Positions 53,257 to 64,000 of a stretch of DNA of 64,000 bases are shown one piece after another; position 1 is the stretch's first letter; each line of letters begins with the position of its first letter. The notes under the pieces were generated by a model, which had not been told where the DNA came from, did no database searches, and was given only the letters and a program-made list of their open reading frames with translations. A program made the position numbers and the translations under genes. The DNA is taken from the NCBI GenBank assembly GCA_016124455.1, contig WGNQ01000017.1:1-64000 (forward strand), in the 5' to 3' direction. This DNA is from Sideroxydans sp. (GTDB taxonomy: Bacteria > Pseudomonadota > Gammaproteobacteria > Burkholderiales > Gallionellaceae).

Positions 53257-54632
53257 TGTTGCTGTCGCAGGCGGCCCAGGTGCTCGGCGCGCGGCTGATC
53301 GGCCAGGATGCGGAATTTGCCGCAGTGTCGACTGACAGCCGCAGCATCGTCGCGGGCGATTTGTTCGTGGCGCTGCAGGGTGAAAACTTTGATGGTGCGC
53401 AGTTTGTCGCAGGCGCTGCACAGAGCGGCGCGGTGGCCGCGCTGGTGAACAGCGCAAGCTACCACGGCGGCGAGGCGGCATGCCCGCTGCTGCTGGTGGA
53501 AGATACGCGCCTGGCATTGGGGCGGCTGGCCGCGCACTGGCGCGCGCAGTTCAATATCCCGGTGGTGGTGCTGACCGGCAGCAACGGCAAGACCACGGTA
53601 AAGGAAATGCTGGCCGTCATCCTGCGTGAGGCAACGGGGAACGCAGACAGCGTGCTCGCCACCCAGGGCAACCTGAATAACGACATCGGCATGCCGCTTA
53701 CCTTGCTCAAGCTGCGTGCGTTACATCGCTATGCCGTGATCGAGATCGGCATGAACCATCCCGGTGAAATCGATTATCTCACCCGCATTGCCTGTCCCGA
53801 CGTCGCGCTTGTCAATAATGCTTCGAGTGCACACCTGGCCGGCCTGGGTTCGGTGGAAGCGGTAGCGCACGCCAAGGGCGAAATATTCGGCGGCCTGGGT
53901 GAGAACGGCATTGCCGTGATTAACGCAGACGACCCATATGCACCACTGTGGCGGGAACTGGCGCAGCCACACCGGGTGATCGACTTCGCGCTGGATGCGC
54001 CGGCAGCAGTCGGCGCCTGCTGGGATGTTACGGAGTTCGGGATCCGGATGGAGATCACTGCACCGGAAGGCGAGATCGGCGTGAAGTTGCAGGTGCCGGG
54101 CGCGCACAACGCGCGCAATGCGCTGGCCGCCGCCGCCGCCGCACTCGCATTGCAGGTTTCGCTGTCTGCCATCGTCCGCGGCCTGGAAAAGTTCGGCGGC
54201 GTGGCAGGGCGGCTGCAGCGCAAGCCGGCGCGAAACGGGGCTGTCCTGATCGACGATACCTACAATGCCAACCCTGCCTCGATGAGTGCCGCACTCAAGG
54301 TGCTGGCGCAGGCACCCGGCAAGCGCATCTTCGTAATGGGAGACATGGGCGAACTGGGTGCGGATGAAACGCGATTCCATGCGGAAGTCGGTGCGGCGGC
54401 GCGGAAGCTGGGTATCCAGCAGCTGCTGGCGCTGGGCGAGCTGAGCCGTGCCGCGGTAAATGAGTTTGGTGCCGGGGCGCAACACTTCGGCGATATCGAC
54501 GGCTTGTGCGCTGCGCTGGATGGGGTGCTGGGGGCGGGTACTACGGTGCTGGTGAAGGGGTCGCGCTTCATGAAAATGGAACGGGTGGTCAAGCATTGCA
54601 CCCGGGAAGGGGAAACATGCTGCTCGCATTAG
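53253..54632 (+). CDS. murF: UDP-MurNAc-tripeptide D-Ala-D-Ala ligase
   Basis: A 459-residue Mur ligase that completes the pentapeptide. The ATP site is [15 protein letters not shown], with [13 protein letters not shown] and [15 protein letters not shown] as family signatures. It begins ATGATG, overlapping the murE stop, and runs 16 nt past the mraY start. Confidence 0.96.
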   Translation: MMLLSQAAQVLGARLIGQDAEFAAVSTDSRSIVAGDLFVALQGENFDGAQFVAGAAQSGAVAALVNSASYHGGEAACPLLLVEDTRLALGRLAAHWRAQFNIPVVVLTGSNGKTTVKEMLAVILREATGNADSVLATQGNLNNDIGMPLTLLKLRALHRYAVIEIGMNHPGEIDYLTRIACPDVALVNNASSAHLAGLGSVEAVAHAKGEIFGGLGENGIAVINADDPYAPLWRELAQPHRVIDFALDAPAAVGACWDVTEFGIRMEITAPEGEIGVKLQVPGAHNARNALAAAAAALALQVSLSAIVRGLEKFGGVAGRLQRKPARNGAVLIDDTYNANPASMSAALKVLAQAPGKRIFVMGDMGELGADETRFHAEVGAAARKLGIQQLLALGELSRAAVNEFGAGAQHFGDIDGLCAALDGVLGAGTTVLVKGSRFMKMERVVKHCTREGETCCSH

Positions 54633-55720
54633 CACAATGGCTGTCGCACGACGTCAGGACGTTCAGCGTGCTGAACTACATCACGCTGCGCGCAGTGCTG
54701 GCCGCGATGACTGCGCTGTTCATTTCCTTCATGGTGGGGCCGGCGATGATACGCAAGCTGGCCGCCATGAAAATCGGCCAGGCAGTACGCAGCGATGGTC
54801 CGCAGACCCATCTGGTCAAGGCCGGTACGCCGACCATGGGCGGTGCGCTGATCCTCACATCGATTGCCATCACGACCTTGTTATGGGGCGATCTGCGCAA
54901 CGCGTACATCTGGGTGGTGCTGCTGACCACGCTCGGCGTGGGCGCCATCGGCTGGGTGGACGATTACCGCAAGGTGGTGCATCGCAATCCCAAGGGATTG
55001 TCGGCCGGCGCCAAGATGTTCTGGCAGTCGCTGATTGCATTGGCGGTAGGCGGGTACTTGTGGCATAGCGCCAGCCTGCCTGCGCACACCGAACTCATCG
55101 TGCCGTTCTTCAAGTACCTGGTATTTCCGCTGGGTGCATTCAGTTTTATTGCGCTGGTCTATCTGGTGATCGTCGGCAGCAGCAATGCGGTGAACCTGAC
55201 CGATGGCCTGGATGGACTCGCCATCATGCCGACGGTGATGGTGGCCAGCGCGCTGGCGATCTTCGCCTATGTCGCCGGGCATGCCGAATTTTCCAAGTAT
55301 CTCGGCGAGCCCTCCATCCCGGGGGCGGGCGAACTGGCGATATTTTGTGCGGCGATTGCCGGGGCTGGCCTGGCGTTCCTGTGGTTCAACGCCTATCCGG
55401 CGGAAGTCTTCATGGGTGACGTCGGGGCGCTGGCGCTGGGTGCTGCGCTGGGTGCGGTGGCCGTGATCATCCGCCAGGAGCTGGTGCTGTTCATCATGGG
55501 CGGGGTGTTCGTGGTCGAAGCGGTATCGGTGATGCTGCAAGTGTCGTATTTCAAGATCACCAAGAAGATTTATGGCGAAGGGCGCCGCGTGTTGCTGATG
55601 GCGCCGCTGCACCACCATTTTGAGCAGAAGGGCTGGAAAGAGACGCAGGTAGTGGTCAGGTTCTGGATCATCACCATGCTGCTGGTATTGCTGGGATTGG
55701 CGACGTTGAAACTGCGATGA
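54617..55720 (+). CDS. mraY: Phospho-MurNAc-pentapeptide translocase
   Basis: A 367-residue enzyme with ten membrane helices that makes lipid I on undecaprenyl phosphate. Active-site segments are [39 protein letters not shown] and [13 protein letters not shown]. The ATG at 54617 ([16 protein letters not shown]) lies in the end of murF with GGGGAA before it. The longer frame from 54506 is rejected. Confidence 0.97.
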   Translation: MLLALAQWLSHDVRTFSVLNYITLRAVLAAMTALFISFMVGPAMIRKLAAMKIGQAVRSDGPQTHLVKAGTPTMGGALILTSIAITTLLWGDLRNAYIWVVLLTTLGVGAIGWVDDYRKVVHRNPKGLSAGAKMFWQSLIALAVGGYLWHSASLPAHTELIVPFFKYLVFPLGAFSFIALVYLVIVGSSNAVNLTDGLDGLAIMPTVMVASALAIFAYVAGHAEFSKYLGEPSIPGAGELAIFCAAIAGAGLAFLWFNAYPAEVFMGDVGALALGAALGAVAVIIRQELVLFIMGGVFVVEAVSVMLQVSYFKITKKIYGEGRRVLLMAPLHHHFEQKGWKETQVVVRFWIITMLLVLLGLATLKLR

Positions 55721-57117
55721 CGCAACTGACGGACAAATCGGTGCTGGTATTGGGGCTCGGCGAGACCGGGCTGTCGCTCGTGCGCTGGCTTACGGCACAG
55801 GGTGCGCGCGTGCGCGCCGCCGACAGCCGCGACTTGCCGCCGGCACTGGAGACGTTGCGCAATGAATTCCCGCAGGTGGACGTGCGCTGCGGGGTGTTCC
55901 GCGGCGAGCTGCTGGACGGTATCGAATTGATCGCGATCAGCCCCGGCGTGGCAATGAGCGAGCCGGTCGTGACGGCTGCCGTGGAGCGTGGCGTGCCTGT
56001 CGTCGGCGACATCGAGCTGTTCGCGCAGGCACTGCCGCCGCAGGGCGGCCCCAGGGTGATCGCCATCACCGGTTCCAATGGCAAGACCACGGTAACCAGC
56101 ATGGTTGGCGCGATGTGCCGCGCCGCGGGACTGGATACGGTGGTGGCCGGCAATATTTCGCCTGCCGTGCTGGATGTACTGCTGCAGCGCAAGGGGCGGC
56201 AGCCGCAGGTATGGGTGCTGGAGCTGTCCAGCTTCCAGCTGGAAACGACGTTTTCACTCAGCGCGGATGTCGCCACCGTGCTTAATGTCAGTGCAGACCA
56301 TCTCGATCGTTATGCCGACATGGGCAAATACATTGCGGCCAAGGCGCGCATTTTCCGTAGCGACGGGCAGCACGGCATCCAGGTGCTCAACCGCGACGAT
56401 GCCGACAGTGCGGCCATGGCGCTGCTGGGACGCACGACGGTGACCTTCGGGCTGGATGTCCCGGCGCCGGGCAGCGATGACTGGGGCGTCGAACGCGACG
56501 AGCGCGCGCTCTGGCTGGTGCAGGACGGGCAGCGCGCGCTGAACGCCAGCGAACTGCAGGTGACCGGCCTGCATAACGTCGCCAATGCGCTTGCCGCACT
56601 CGCGCTATGCCGGGCTGTCGGCCTGCCGCTGTCGCCGTTGCTGCATGCGCTGCGTACCTTCAGGGGGCTGCCGCATCGCGTGGAAGCGGTGGCCTCGATC
56701 GGCAACGTGATCTATTACGACGATTCCAAGGGCACCAACGTCGGGGCGACAGTTGCTGCATTGCAGGGGCTGGGACGGCAGGCGGTGCTGATTGCAGGTG
56801 GCGATGGCAAGGGACAGGACTTTTCCCCGCTCCTGCCTGCCGTGACGCAGCATGCGCGTGCCGTGATCCTGATCGGTCGCGATGCGGACAAGATCGCCGC
56901 AGTACTGAATGGCTGCGGCGTGCCGCTGCTCAGCGCGGCTGACATGGCGGAAGCGGTGCGGCTGGGATCGACGGTCGCGCAGCCCGGTGATGCGGTGCTG
57001 CTATCCCCGGCCTGTGCCAGCTTCGACATGTTCCGTAATTATGTGCATCGCGCCGAGGCGTTCATCGCGGCAGTGCGCGACCTGCAAAAGGAGGCGGCAT
57101 GCGCAGCGCGAGCCTGA
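55717..57117 (+). CDS. murD: UDP-MurNAc-L-alanine:D-glutamate ligase
   Basis: A 466-residue Mur ligase that adds D-glutamate. The N-terminal Rossmann fold begins [17 protein letters not shown], the ATP site is [14 protein letters not shown], and [17 protein letters not shown] and [15 protein letters not shown] are typical. It overlaps mraY by 4 nt and ftsW by 19 nt. Confidence 0.96.
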   Translation: MTQLTDKSVLVLGLGETGLSLVRWLTAQGARVRAADSRDLPPALETLRNEFPQVDVRCGVFRGELLDGIELIAISPGVAMSEPVVTAAVERGVPVVGDIELFAQALPPQGGPRVIAITGSNGKTTVTSMVGAMCRAAGLDTVVAGNISPAVLDVLLQRKGRQPQVWVLELSSFQLETTFSLSADVATVLNVSADHLDRYADMGKYIAAKARIFRSDGQHGIQVLNRDDADSAAMALLGRTTVTFGLDVPAPGSDDWGVERDERALWLVQDGQRALNASELQVTGLHNVANALAALALCRAVGLPLSPLLHALRTFRGLPHRVEAVASIGNVIYYDDSKGTNVGATVAALQGLGRQAVLIAGGDGKGQDFSPLLPAVTQHARAVILIGRDADKIAAVLNGCGVPLLSAADMAEAVRLGSTVAQPGDAVLLSPACASFDMFRNYVHRAEAFIAAVRDLQKEAACAARA

Positions 57118-58262
57118 CCGGACGCCAGCAGCCACTGGCCGAATACGACGAGGTGCTGGCGTGGCTGGTGCTGGCCTTGCTGTCATTCGGTCTGGTGATG
57201 GTGTATTCGGCTTCGATCGCCACCGCCGAGGCCAGCAAGTTTACCGGCCATCATCCGACTTATTACCTGATACGCCAGGCGCTATTCATTGGCGCCGGCC
57301 TGGTGGCAGGGATGATGGCGTTCCAGGTGCCGCTGCTGAACTGGCAGAAAGTGGCGCCTTACCTGTTTGTGGCAGGCGTGCTGTTGCTGATGCTGGTGCT
57401 GATACCCGGTATCGGGCGCGAAGTGAACGGCAGCCGCCGCTGGCTGTCGCTGTTCGTCATCAACCTGCAGCCGTCGGAACTGATGAAGCTGTTTGCCGTG
57501 CTGTATGCCGCCGACTACACGGTGCGCAAAGGTGCGCTGAAGGACAGGCTGGTCAAGGCCTTCTGGCCGATGTTCGTGGTGATGGTGCTGGTCGGCGCGC
57601 TGCTGCTGCAGGAGCCGGACATGGGCGCTTTCGTGGTGATCCTGTCCATTGCCGTCTGCACCCTGTTCCTGGGCGGCTTCAACCTCAAGGTGTTCGGGGG
57701 GCTGGTGATTGCGCTGCCGCTGGCGTTCGCCGCGCTGATCCTTTCTTCGCCTTACCGCATGCAACGTGTTGTCGGCTTCATGGATCCGTGGTCCGACCCG
57801 TTCGGCAAGGGCTACCAGCTGAGTCATTCGCTGATTGCTTTCGGCCGGGGCGAATGGTTCGGCGTCGGCCTGGGCGCGAGTGTGGAAAAACTGTTTTACC
57901 TGCCGGAAGCGCACACGGACTTTTTGCTGGCGGTGATCGCCGAGGAGCTCGGCTTTGTCGGCGTGTGTGCGGTGATCGTGCTGTTCGGCTGGCTGCTGAT
58001 CCGCGCCTTTGCCATTGGCCGCCAGTCGGCTTTCCTGGATCGCCAGTTTGCGGCGCTGACGGCACAGGGGATCGCCATCTGGCTGAGCGTGCAGGCGATG
58101 ATCAACATGGGCGTCAACATGGGCGTGTTGCCCACCAAGGGGCTGACCTTGCCGTTCCTCAGCTTCGGCGGCAGCGGAGTCGTGGTGAACTGCATTGCCG
58201 TCGCCATCCTGCTCCGGATTGACTGGGAAAACAGGCGAATCATGCGGGGGTTGCCGGTATGA
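57099..58262 (+). CDS. ftsW: Septal peptidoglycan polymerase FtsW
   Basis: A 387-residue SEDS glycosyltransferase with about ten helices, polymerising lipid II at the septum together with FtsI. Conserved [19 protein letters not shown], then [20 protein letters not shown] and [19 protein letters not shown] are present. The stop overlaps the murG start (ATGA). Confidence 0.96.
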   Translation: MRSASLTGRQQPLAEYDEVLAWLVLALLSFGLVMVYSASIATAEASKFTGHHPTYYLIRQALFIGAGLVAGMMAFQVPLLNWQKVAPYLFVAGVLLLMLVLIPGIGREVNGSRRWLSLFVINLQPSELMKLFAVLYAADYTVRKGALKDRLVKAFWPMFVVMVLVGALLLQEPDMGAFVVILSIAVCTLFLGGFNLKVFGGLVIALPLAFAALILSSPYRMQRVVGFMDPWSDPFGKGYQLSHSLIAFGRGEWFGVGLGASVEKLFYLPEAHTDFLLAVIAEELGFVGVCAVIVLFGWLLIRAFAIGRQSAFLDRQFAALTAQGIAIWLSVQAMINMGVNMGVLPTKGLTLPFLSFGGSGVVVNCIAVAILLRIDWENRRIMRGLPV

Positions 58263-59377
58263 ACAGCACGCAAGCGCAAGCCAAAAACGGGAAACAGGAA
58301 ATGACCGAGAAGAAACGCACCATCCTGATCATGGCCGGCGGCACCGGTGGGCATATCTACCCGGGGCTGGCGGTGGCCGATCAGTTGCGTGCCCGCGGGT
58401 GGCGGGTGGTGTGGATGGGCGTGCCCGGCAGCATGGAGTCGGAAGTGGTGCCCAAGTACGGTTACCCGATGGTGTGGGTGGATTTTTCCGGCGTGCGCGG
58501 CAAGGGACTGTTGCGCAAGCTGCTGTTGCCGCTGACCCTGTTGCTGGCGTTGTGGCAGAGCCTGGTGGCGATGCTCGAATACCGGCCTGATGTGGTACTG
58601 GGCATGGGCGGTTACGTAACCGTCCCGGGCGGGCTGATGGCGGCGCTGCTGCGCCGGCCGCTGGTGATCCACGAACAGAATTCCGTTGCCGGCCTGAGCA
58701 ACCACTTGCTCGGGCGCTTCGCAGCGCGGGTGCTGAGCGGTTTCCCCGATGTGCTGCCGCGGGCGGAGTGGTGCGGCAACCCGGTGCGCGAGGCAATCAG
58801 CGCGCTGCCCTTGCCGCAGCAACGTTATGGCGCGCGCAGCGGCAAGCTCAACGTGCTGGTGGTGGGCGGCAGTCTGGGCGCGAAAGCGATCAACCAGTGT
58901 GTGCCGCAGGCGCTGGCGCTGTTGTCGGAAGAACTTCGTCCCGAGGTGTTGCACCAGACGGGCAACCGGCATTTCGAGTCCGTGCAGGGTGCATATCGGC
59001 GTGCGGGTGTGGAAGCCGCGGCAATCATGCCGTTCCTCGACAACATGGCGTTCTTTTACGACCAGGCCGACCTGGTGATCTGCCGCGCCGGGGCGCTGAC
59101 CATCGCTGAGCTGGCGGCGGCCGGGGTGGCCAGCATCCTGATCCCGTTCCCGTTTGCGGTGGACGACCACCAGACCTACAACGCACGCTTTCTGAGCGAG
59201 CAGGGCGCTGCAGTGCTGTTGCCGCAAAAGGACCTGACCCCGCAGCGGCTGGCCGACCTGATCGGCGGGATGACGCGCGAACGCGCACTGGAAATGGCCC
59301 AGGCCGCCCACGCCGCGGCGCAGCCCGATGCGGCAAAGCGCGTAGCGGAAATATGCATGGAGCTGGCAGGAGCATGA
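58259..59377 (+). CDS. murG: Lipid II synthase MurG
   Basis: A 372-residue GT-B glycosyltransferase that adds GlcNAc to lipid I. It shows [46 protein letters not shown] and the donor-site [14 protein letters not shown]. About 20 extra polar residues precede the fold. An internal ATG at 58301 ([11 protein letters not shown]) could be the start, but the ATGA overlap with ftsW favours 58259. Confidence 0.96.
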   Translation: MNSTQAQAKNGKQEMTEKKRTILIMAGGTGGHIYPGLAVADQLRARGWRVVWMGVPGSMESEVVPKYGYPMVWVDFSGVRGKGLLRKLLLPLTLLLALWQSLVAMLEYRPDVVLGMGGYVTVPGGLMAALLRRPLVIHEQNSVAGLSNHLLGRFAARVLSGFPDVLPRAEWCGNPVREAISALPLPQQRYGARSGKLNVLVVGGSLGAKAINQCVPQALALLSEELRPEVLHQTGNRHFESVQGAYRRAGVEAAAIMPFLDNMAFFYDQADLVICRAGALTIAELAAAGVASILIPFPFAVDDHQTYNARFLSEQGAAVLLPQKDLTPQRLADLIGGMTRERALEMAQAAHAAAQPDAAKRVAEICMELAGA

Positions 59378-60780
59378 AGCACAAGATCAAACACCTGCAT
59401 TTCGTAGGCATCGGCGGCTCGGGCATGAACGGCATCGCCGAGGTGTTGCTCAATCTCGGCTTCCAGGTCAGCGGCTCGGATCTGGCCGACAGCGCAATCA
59501 CCCGGCGCCTGAGCCGGCTCGGCGCAACGGTGTACCTGGGGCATGCGCAGGAAAACCTGATTGACGCCGATGCGGTGGTGATTTCCACCGCCGTGCAGAG
59601 CGACAATCCCGAGGTGGTGGCAGCGCGTGCGCGCAATATCCCGGTGGTGCCGCGCGCCATGATGCTGGCCGAACTGATGCGCCTGCGCCAGGGAATCGCC
59701 ATTGCCGGCACCCACGGCAAGACCACCACCACCAGCCTGGTCGCCAGCATACTGGCCAAGGGCGGGCTGGACCCGACTTTTGTCATCGGCGGCCTGCTCA
59801 ACAGCAGCGGCACCAATGCCAAGCTCGGTACCGGTGAATTCATCGTGGTCGAGGCCGATGAGTCGGACGCTTCTTTCCTGTACCTGCAGCCGATCCTGGC
59901 CGTGGTCACCAACATCGACGCCGACCACATGGAAACCTACGGCCACGACTTTGCGAAACTCAAGCAGGCATTTGCCGATTTCATCGGCCACCTGCCGTTC
60001 TACGGACGCGCGATGCTGTGCCTGGACGACGCCAATGTGCGCGACATTCTGCCGTCCATCACGCGGCCGGTGACGACTTACGGATTTGCCGAAGATGCGC
60101 AGATCCGCGCGATCAACGTGCGTCACGAAGGCGGGCAGATGCACTTCACCGCGCTGTGCCGCCACAACAGCGTGCCGGTAAACCTGGACGTTACGCTCAA
60201 CCTGGCCGGGCTGCACAACGTGCAGAACGCATTGGCCGCCATTGCCATCGGACTGGAGGTCGGCGTGGCCGCCCAGGCCATTGTCGCTGCGCTGGCGGAA
60301 TTCCAGGGCGTGGGCCGGCGCTTCCAGCGCTATGGCGAAATCCCGCTGGTCAGTGGCGGCGCCTTTACCCTGATCGACGACTACGGGCATCACCCGGCGG
60401 AGATGGTGGCAACGTTGGCGGCGGTGCGCGGTGCGTTTCCCGGACAGCGCCTGGTGCTGGCATTCCAGCCGCACCGCTATACGCGTACACGCGACCTGTT
60501 CGAGGATTTCATCAAGGTGCTGGGCAGCGTGGATGCGTTGCTGCTGGCCGAAGTATATGCCGCGGGTGAAACGCCGATTGTCGCGGCGGACGGTCGCGCA
60601 CTGATGCGGGCATTGCGTGTGGCAGGCCACGACAAAGGCGTATTCGTCGAGCAGATTGCGGATATGCCGCAGGCCATTATGCAAATGGCCCGGCCGGGTG
60701 ACGTAGTGGTGACCATGGGGGCGGGTTCGATCGGCGGTGTGCCGGGTGCGGTACGGCGACTGGCCCAGGGTGATGCATGA
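59374..60780 (+). CDS. murC: UDP-MurNAc:L-alanine ligase
   Basis: A 468-residue Mur ligase, the first peptide-adding step. It has [16 protein letters not shown], the ATP site [29 protein letters not shown] and [15 protein letters not shown]. The ATG at 59374 overlaps the murG stop. An upstream start at 59353 adds MHGAGRS and is less likely. The stop overlaps murB. Confidence 0.97.
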   Translation: MKHKIKHLHFVGIGGSGMNGIAEVLLNLGFQVSGSDLADSAITRRLSRLGATVYLGHAQENLIDADAVVISTAVQSDNPEVVAARARNIPVVPRAMMLAELMRLRQGIAIAGTHGKTTTTSLVASILAKGGLDPTFVIGGLLNSSGTNAKLGTGEFIVVEADESDASFLYLQPILAVVTNIDADHMETYGHDFAKLKQAFADFIGHLPFYGRAMLCLDDANVRDILPSITRPVTTYGFAEDAQIRAINVRHEGGQMHFTALCRHNSVPVNLDVTLNLAGLHNVQNALAAIAIGLEVGVAAQAIVAALAEFQGVGRRFQRYGEIPLVSGGAFTLIDDYGHHPAEMVATLAAVRGAFPGQRLVLAFQPHRYTRTRDLFEDFIKVLGSVDALLLAEVYAAGETPIVAADGRALMRALRVAGHDKGVFVEQIADMPQAIMQMARPGDVVVTMGAGSIGGVPGAVRRLAQGDA

Positions 60781-61691
60781 ACATGACAGAAGTGGAGAGC
60801 TTCATGGCTGAAGGGTTGCGCGGAACATTGCGCCATGACGTGGACATGAGCCGGCATACCAGCTGGCGTGCCGGCGGTCGCGCCGAGCGCGTATACCAGC
60901 CTGCCGATCTTGCCGACCTTGCCTTGTTCATGCGCGGCCTGCCGGCCGGTGAGCCGATGTATGCGGTCGGGCTCGGCAGCAACTTGCTGGTGCGCGACGG
61001 TGGCCTGCGGGGCACGGTGTTGCTGCTGCACGCGGCACTGAACGAATTGCGGTTTGAAGATGGCCTGATCTACGTGCAGGCGGGAATTTCCGGCGCCAAG
61101 CTGGCGCGCTTTGCCGCGCTGCAGAATCTGAGCGGTGCGGAGTTTTTTGCCGGGATACCCGGCACGCTGGGCGGCATGCTGGCGATGAATGGCGGTTGTT
61201 ATGGCAGCGAAACCTGGCAGGTGGTCGCACGGGTGCAAACCATCAGTCGCGGCGGCGAAGTGCGGGAACGCATGCCGCAGGACTATGACATTGGTTACCG
61301 GCATGTGGCGTTGCGCGAGGGTGCCGAAGAATGGTTTGTCGGTGCCTGGTTGCGGCTGGCGCAGGGCGACGGCGAAACCGCACGCATGGAGATCAAGTCG
61401 CTGCTGGCCAAGCGCATCGCCAGCCAGCCGCTGAATCTGCCGAACGCGGGGTCGGTGTTCCGCAATCCGCCGGGCGACCATGCGGCACGGCTGATCGAGC
61501 AGTGCGGGCTGAAAGGGCGATGCATAGGCGGTGCGCAGGTTTCGCCCAAGCACGCCAACTTTATCGTGAATACCGGCGGCGCGAAGGCGGCGGATATCGA
61601 GCAGTTGATCAACGAGGTGCAGGCGACGGTGCGGCAGCAGACCGGTATCGAACTGCATCCGGAGGTACGCATTATTGGTGAGGCGAAATGA
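60777..61691 (+). CDS. murB: UDP-N-acetylenolpyruvoylglucosamine reductase
   Basis: A 304-residue FAD enzyme (type IIa-like, without the long E. coli insertion) that makes UDP-MurNAc. FAD-binding [33 protein letters not shown] and the catalytic serine region [10 protein letters not shown] are visible, with a C-terminal glutamate in [10 protein letters not shown]. It overlaps murC and ddl by 4 nt each. Confidence 0.96.
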   Translation: MNMTEVESFMAEGLRGTLRHDVDMSRHTSWRAGGRAERVYQPADLADLALFMRGLPAGEPMYAVGLGSNLLVRDGGLRGTVLLLHAALNELRFEDGLIYVQAGISGAKLARFAALQNLSGAEFFAGIPGTLGGMLAMNGGCYGSETWQVVARVQTISRGGEVRERMPQDYDIGYRHVALREGAEEWFVGAWLRLAQGDGETARMEIKSLLAKRIASQPLNLPNAGSVFRNPPGDHAARLIEQCGLKGRCIGGAQVSPKHANFIVNTGGAKAADIEQLINEVQATVRQQTGIELHPEVRIIGEAK

Positions 61692-62629
61692 GCATGCCAT
61701 CTTCTACATCGCTTGATGCACGCGCCTTCGGCAAGGTGGTGGTGCTGTTCGGCGGGCGCTCTGCCGAGCGCGAAGTGTCGCTGAAAAGCGGCGCGGCGGT
61801 GCTGGCGGCGCTACAGCGCAGCGGGGTGGACGCGCATCCCTTCGATCCGGCGGTGCTCGATCTGCAGGCATTGCGTGACGAAGGCTACGACCGCGCGTTC
61901 ATCGCATTGCATGGCCGCTTCGGCGAGGACGGCACGGTCCAGGGTGCGCTGGAACTGTTGGGTATGCCATACACCGGCAGTGGCGTGCTGGCATCCGCAC
62001 TGGCGATGGATAAGTGGCGCAGCAAACTGGTATGGCAGGCTGGCGGCCTGCCGGTCCCGGCCTATGAAATGCTCGATGGCAACAGCGATCCCGATGCCGT
62101 TACGGCGCGGCTGGGTTTGCCGCTGTTCGTGAAGCCGGCCAATGAAGGTTCCAGCGTCGGCATCAGCAAGGTGAAGCAGGCTGGCGAATTGCGTGCCGCA
62201 TATGAAGAGGCGGCCCGGCACGACAAGCTGGTACTGGCGGAAGCGTTTGTCGGCGGCGGCGAATACACCGTGGCCATTCTCGGCGGGCAGGCGCTGCCGG
62301 TAATCAAGATCGAGCCGGCCAACGAATTCTACGACTATGAGGCGAAATACTTGCGCGACGATACGCGCTACCTGTGCCCGAGCGGTTTGCCCGCCGAGCG
62401 TGAGGCGGAAATGCAGCGTCTGGCGCTGCAGGGTTTTGCCCTGATCGGCGGCGGCGGATGGGGGCGTGTGGATTTCCTGGCAGACGCCGCAGGCAAGGCT
62501 TATCTGCTGGAAGTGAACACCGCCCCCGGCATGACCGACCATAGCCTGGTGCCGATGGCGGCACGCCAGGCCGGGATGAGTTTCGACCAGCTGGTGCTGC
62601 GCATTCTGGAGTTGAGCCATGTGGGATGA
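61688..62629 (+). CDS. ddlB: D-alanine--D-alanine ligase
   Basis: A 313-residue ATP-grasp enzyme that makes the D-Ala-D-Ala used by MurF. It shows [31 protein letters not shown], the ATP-binding [17 protein letters not shown] and [17 protein letters not shown]. The stop lies 11 nt inside ftsQ. Confidence 0.96.
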   Translation: MSMPSSTSLDARAFGKVVVLFGGRSAEREVSLKSGAAVLAALQRSGVDAHPFDPAVLDLQALRDEGYDRAFIALHGRFGEDGTVQGALELLGMPYTGSGVLASALAMDKWRSKLVWQAGGLPVPAYEMLDGNSDPDAVTARLGLPLFVKPANEGSSVGISKVKQAGELRAAYEEAARHDKLVLAEAFVGGGEYTVAILGGQALPVIKIEPANEFYDYEAKYLRDDTRYLCPSGLPAEREAEMQRLALQGFALIGGGGWGRVDFLADAAGKAYLLEVNTAPGMTDHSLVPMAARQAGMSFDQLVLRILELSHVG

Positions 62630-63329
62630 CCCGCTAGCCCTGCGCAAACTGTCCAACGCACTGTTCGGCATCGCCGCGGCGCTGCTGCTGTTCGTGACGC
62701 TGGACTATGCGCTGCACCTGCCGGTGTTCGCGTTGCGTGCGGTACGCCTGAGTGCACCGCCGCAACGCGTGCCGGAAAAGCTGATAGCGCAAGTGGTGCA
62801 TAACGAATTGCACGGCAATTTCTTCACCGTCGACCTGGCGGAAGCGCAACACGGTTTCGAGCAGCTGCCATGGGTGCGCAAGGCGAGTGTGCGCCGGCAT
62901 TTTCCGTGGCAACTGGACGTGGACCTGGAAGAGCAGGTGGCGCTGGCGCATTGGAATGGTACGCAGCTGGTGAATACCCATGGCGAGGTGTTTGCCGCAG
63001 AGGACGAGCAGGCGCTGCCGAGTCTGATCGGCCCGGACGATGCGGCGGCCGAGGTGGCGCAGCGCTATATCCGTTTCGGCGAGATGCTGGCGCCGATCAA
63101 GCAGCAGGTCGCGCAGCTCAGCCTGTCGCCTCGCGGCGCCTGGCAATTGCGGCTGCAGGACGGGATGGTGGTGGAACTCGGGCGTGAACAGATGGAGCAG
63201 CGGCTGGCGCGCTTCGTTGCGGTGTATCCGTACAGCCTGGCAACCATGCCGCAGCCGGTGCGCTATGTTGATTTGCGCTACCGCAACGGTTTCGCCGCAT
63301 ACCTGCCAGCGGCGCACGGACGGGGGTAA
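62619..63329 (+). CDS. ftsQ: Cell division protein FtsQ
   Basis: A 236-residue bitopic protein. It has one membrane helix ([19 protein letters not shown]), a periplasmic POTRA domain beginning [20 protein letters not shown], with [20 protein letters not shown] and [20 protein letters not shown], then the beta domain. It joins FtsL and FtsB in the divisome. The frame choice is supported by its place between ddl and ftsA. Confidence 0.94.
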   Translation: MWDDPLALRKLSNALFGIAAALLLFVTLDYALHLPVFALRAVRLSAPPQRVPEKLIAQVVHNELHGNFFTVDLAEAQHGFEQLPWVRKASVRRHFPWQLDVDLEEQVALAHWNGTQLVNTHGEVFAAEDEQALPSLIGPDDAAAEVAQRYIRFGEMLAPIKQQVAQLSLSPRGAWQLRLQDGMVVELGREQMEQRLARFVAVYPYSLATMPQPVRYVDLRYRNGFAAYLPAAHGRG

Positions 63330-63332
63330 CAG

Positions 63333-63383
63333 ATGAAACGGAACTTGAGCAGCAGGAATTCAGGCGGCGGAGAAATACGATGA
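63333..63383 (+). CDS. Possible 16-codon leader ORF before ftsA
   Basis: A short frame begins ATGAAACGG after a good ribosome binding site (GGGGG, 7 nt spacing) and encodes 16 residues (MKRNLSSRNSGGGEIR). Its TGA overlaps the ftsA start as ATGA, like the other junctions of this operon. It could couple ftsQ and ftsA translation, or be chance. No protein family is recognisable. Confidence 0.3.
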   Translation: MKRNLSSRNSGGGEIR

Positions 63384-64000
63384 GCAGAGCTATGAGCAGA
63401 GGCAGGGAAGGGAAGAACTTGATCGTCGGGCTGGATGTCGGCACTTCGAAAATCGTCGTCATCGTCGGCGAGGTCAAGCCGGAAGGCACGCTGGAGGTGA
63501 TCGGCGTGGGGATGCACGAATCCTCCGGCATGAAAAAGGGCATGGTGGTGAACATCGACGCCACGGTGGCGGCAATCCAGCGCGCGCTCGGCGATGCCGA
63601 GCTGATGGCCGACTGCAAGATCCGCGAGGTGTACACCGGCATCGCGGGCAGCCACATCAAGAGTTCGAATGCCAACGGCATGGTCAAGATCAAGGACAAG
63701 GAAGTGTCGCAGGCCGATATCGAGCGCGTGATCGAAACCGCGAGTTCGATCAGCCTGCCGGGCGACCAGCAGACGCTGCACATTCTGGAGCAGGAGTTCA
63801 GCATCGACGGCCAGGAGGGCATCAAGAAACCGCTCGGCATGAGCGGCATGCGGCTGGAGGTGGAGGTGCACATCGTCACCGGCGCGGTGGCGGCAGTGCA
63901 GAACATCATGAAGTGCGTGCACCGCTGCGGGCTGGAAGTGCGCGAGATGATCCTGCAGCCGCTGGCCTCGAGCAAGACGGTGCTGGCCGATGACGAGAAA
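63380..64000 (+). CDS. ftsA: Cell division protein FtsA, N-terminal part (cut by window end)
   Basis: An actin-like ATPase that tethers FtsZ to the membrane. The 207 visible residues include the phosphate-1 motif IVGLDVGTSKIVVIVGEV and the SHI-type 1C domain (YTGIAGSHIKSSNANG). The reading frame is open to the end of the window, so phosphate-2 and the membrane-targeting C-terminus are missing. GGAG lies 7 nt before the ATG at 63380. A second ATG at 63392 would shorten it by four residues. Confidence 0.95.
   Translation, partial: MSRAMSRGREGKNLIVGLDVGTSKIVVIVGEVKPEGTLEVIGVGMHESSGMKKGMVVNIDATVAAIQRALGDAELMADCKIREVYTGIAGSHIKSSNANGMVKIKDKEVSQADIERVIETASSISLPGDQQTLHILEQEFSIDGQEGIKKPLGMSGMRLEVEVHIVTGAVAAVQNIMKCVHRCGLEVREMILQPLASSKTVLADDEK

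Overview
The window is a roughly 60% GC bacterial chromosome segment from a betaproteobacterium. A Nitrosomonadales/Gallionellales-type lineage is my inference; the sequence does not name the species. The pointers are the gene order LOG protein - DUF2782 protein - thrB - BPSS1780-family membrane protein next to polA, the adjacent pilT/pilU-yggS-proC-yggT-yggU region, the rng-maf-rlmH-rsfS-nadD block, and rnpB directly before a classical dcw cluster.

Positions 1-5263 hold a compact type II-C CRISPR-Cas locus. A seven-repeat array (37-nt repeats, 30-nt spacers) reads on the + strand into its own terminator. cas9, cas1 and cas2 run on the - strand toward it. Next to the cas9 start codon, on the opposite strand, is a tracrRNA gene of about 97 nt with a readable promoter, a long anti-repeat and a terminator. 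These parts are enough for a working interference and adaptation system.

Positions 5558-17302 are mostly core genes: uvrD-type helicase, thrB, LOG-family hydrolase, polA, a VF530 protein, an unusual pseudouridine synthase-like protein, a DUF3820 protein and a YebC regulator. They are interrupted at 13.4-15.3 kb by repeat-rich intergenic DNA and an AT-rich island of three small membrane or lipoprotein genes bounded by imperfect inverted repeats.

Positions 17361-22229 encode a single very large secreted MshQ-like (DUF6701) protein with tandem duplicated domains and no pilin genes beside it. From 22.4 to 27.7 kb runs a tightly packed + strand series: VanZ-like protein, thioredoxin-like ferredoxin, hydrolase, NodI/NodJ-type ABC exporter, HemJ and an RlmL-like methyltransferase. 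pilT and pilU (twitching ATPases) and yggS follow. Then come a LysR/EamA divergent pair with a visible operator, proC-yggT-yggU, hemerythrin-rng-maf-rlmH-rsfS-nadD, aceE-aceF, a 5-formyl-THF cyclo-ligase and ilvA.

Positions 44731-64000 hold rpiA, phoU, ppx, RNase P RNA and then the dcw cluster mraZ-rsmH-ftsL-ftsI-murE-murF-mraY-murD-ftsW-murG-murC-murB-ddl-ftsQ-ftsA. Almost every start overlaps the previous stop. The cluster is headed by a sigma70-like promoter overlaid by four perfectly phased MraZ boxes. ftsA runs off the end of the window.
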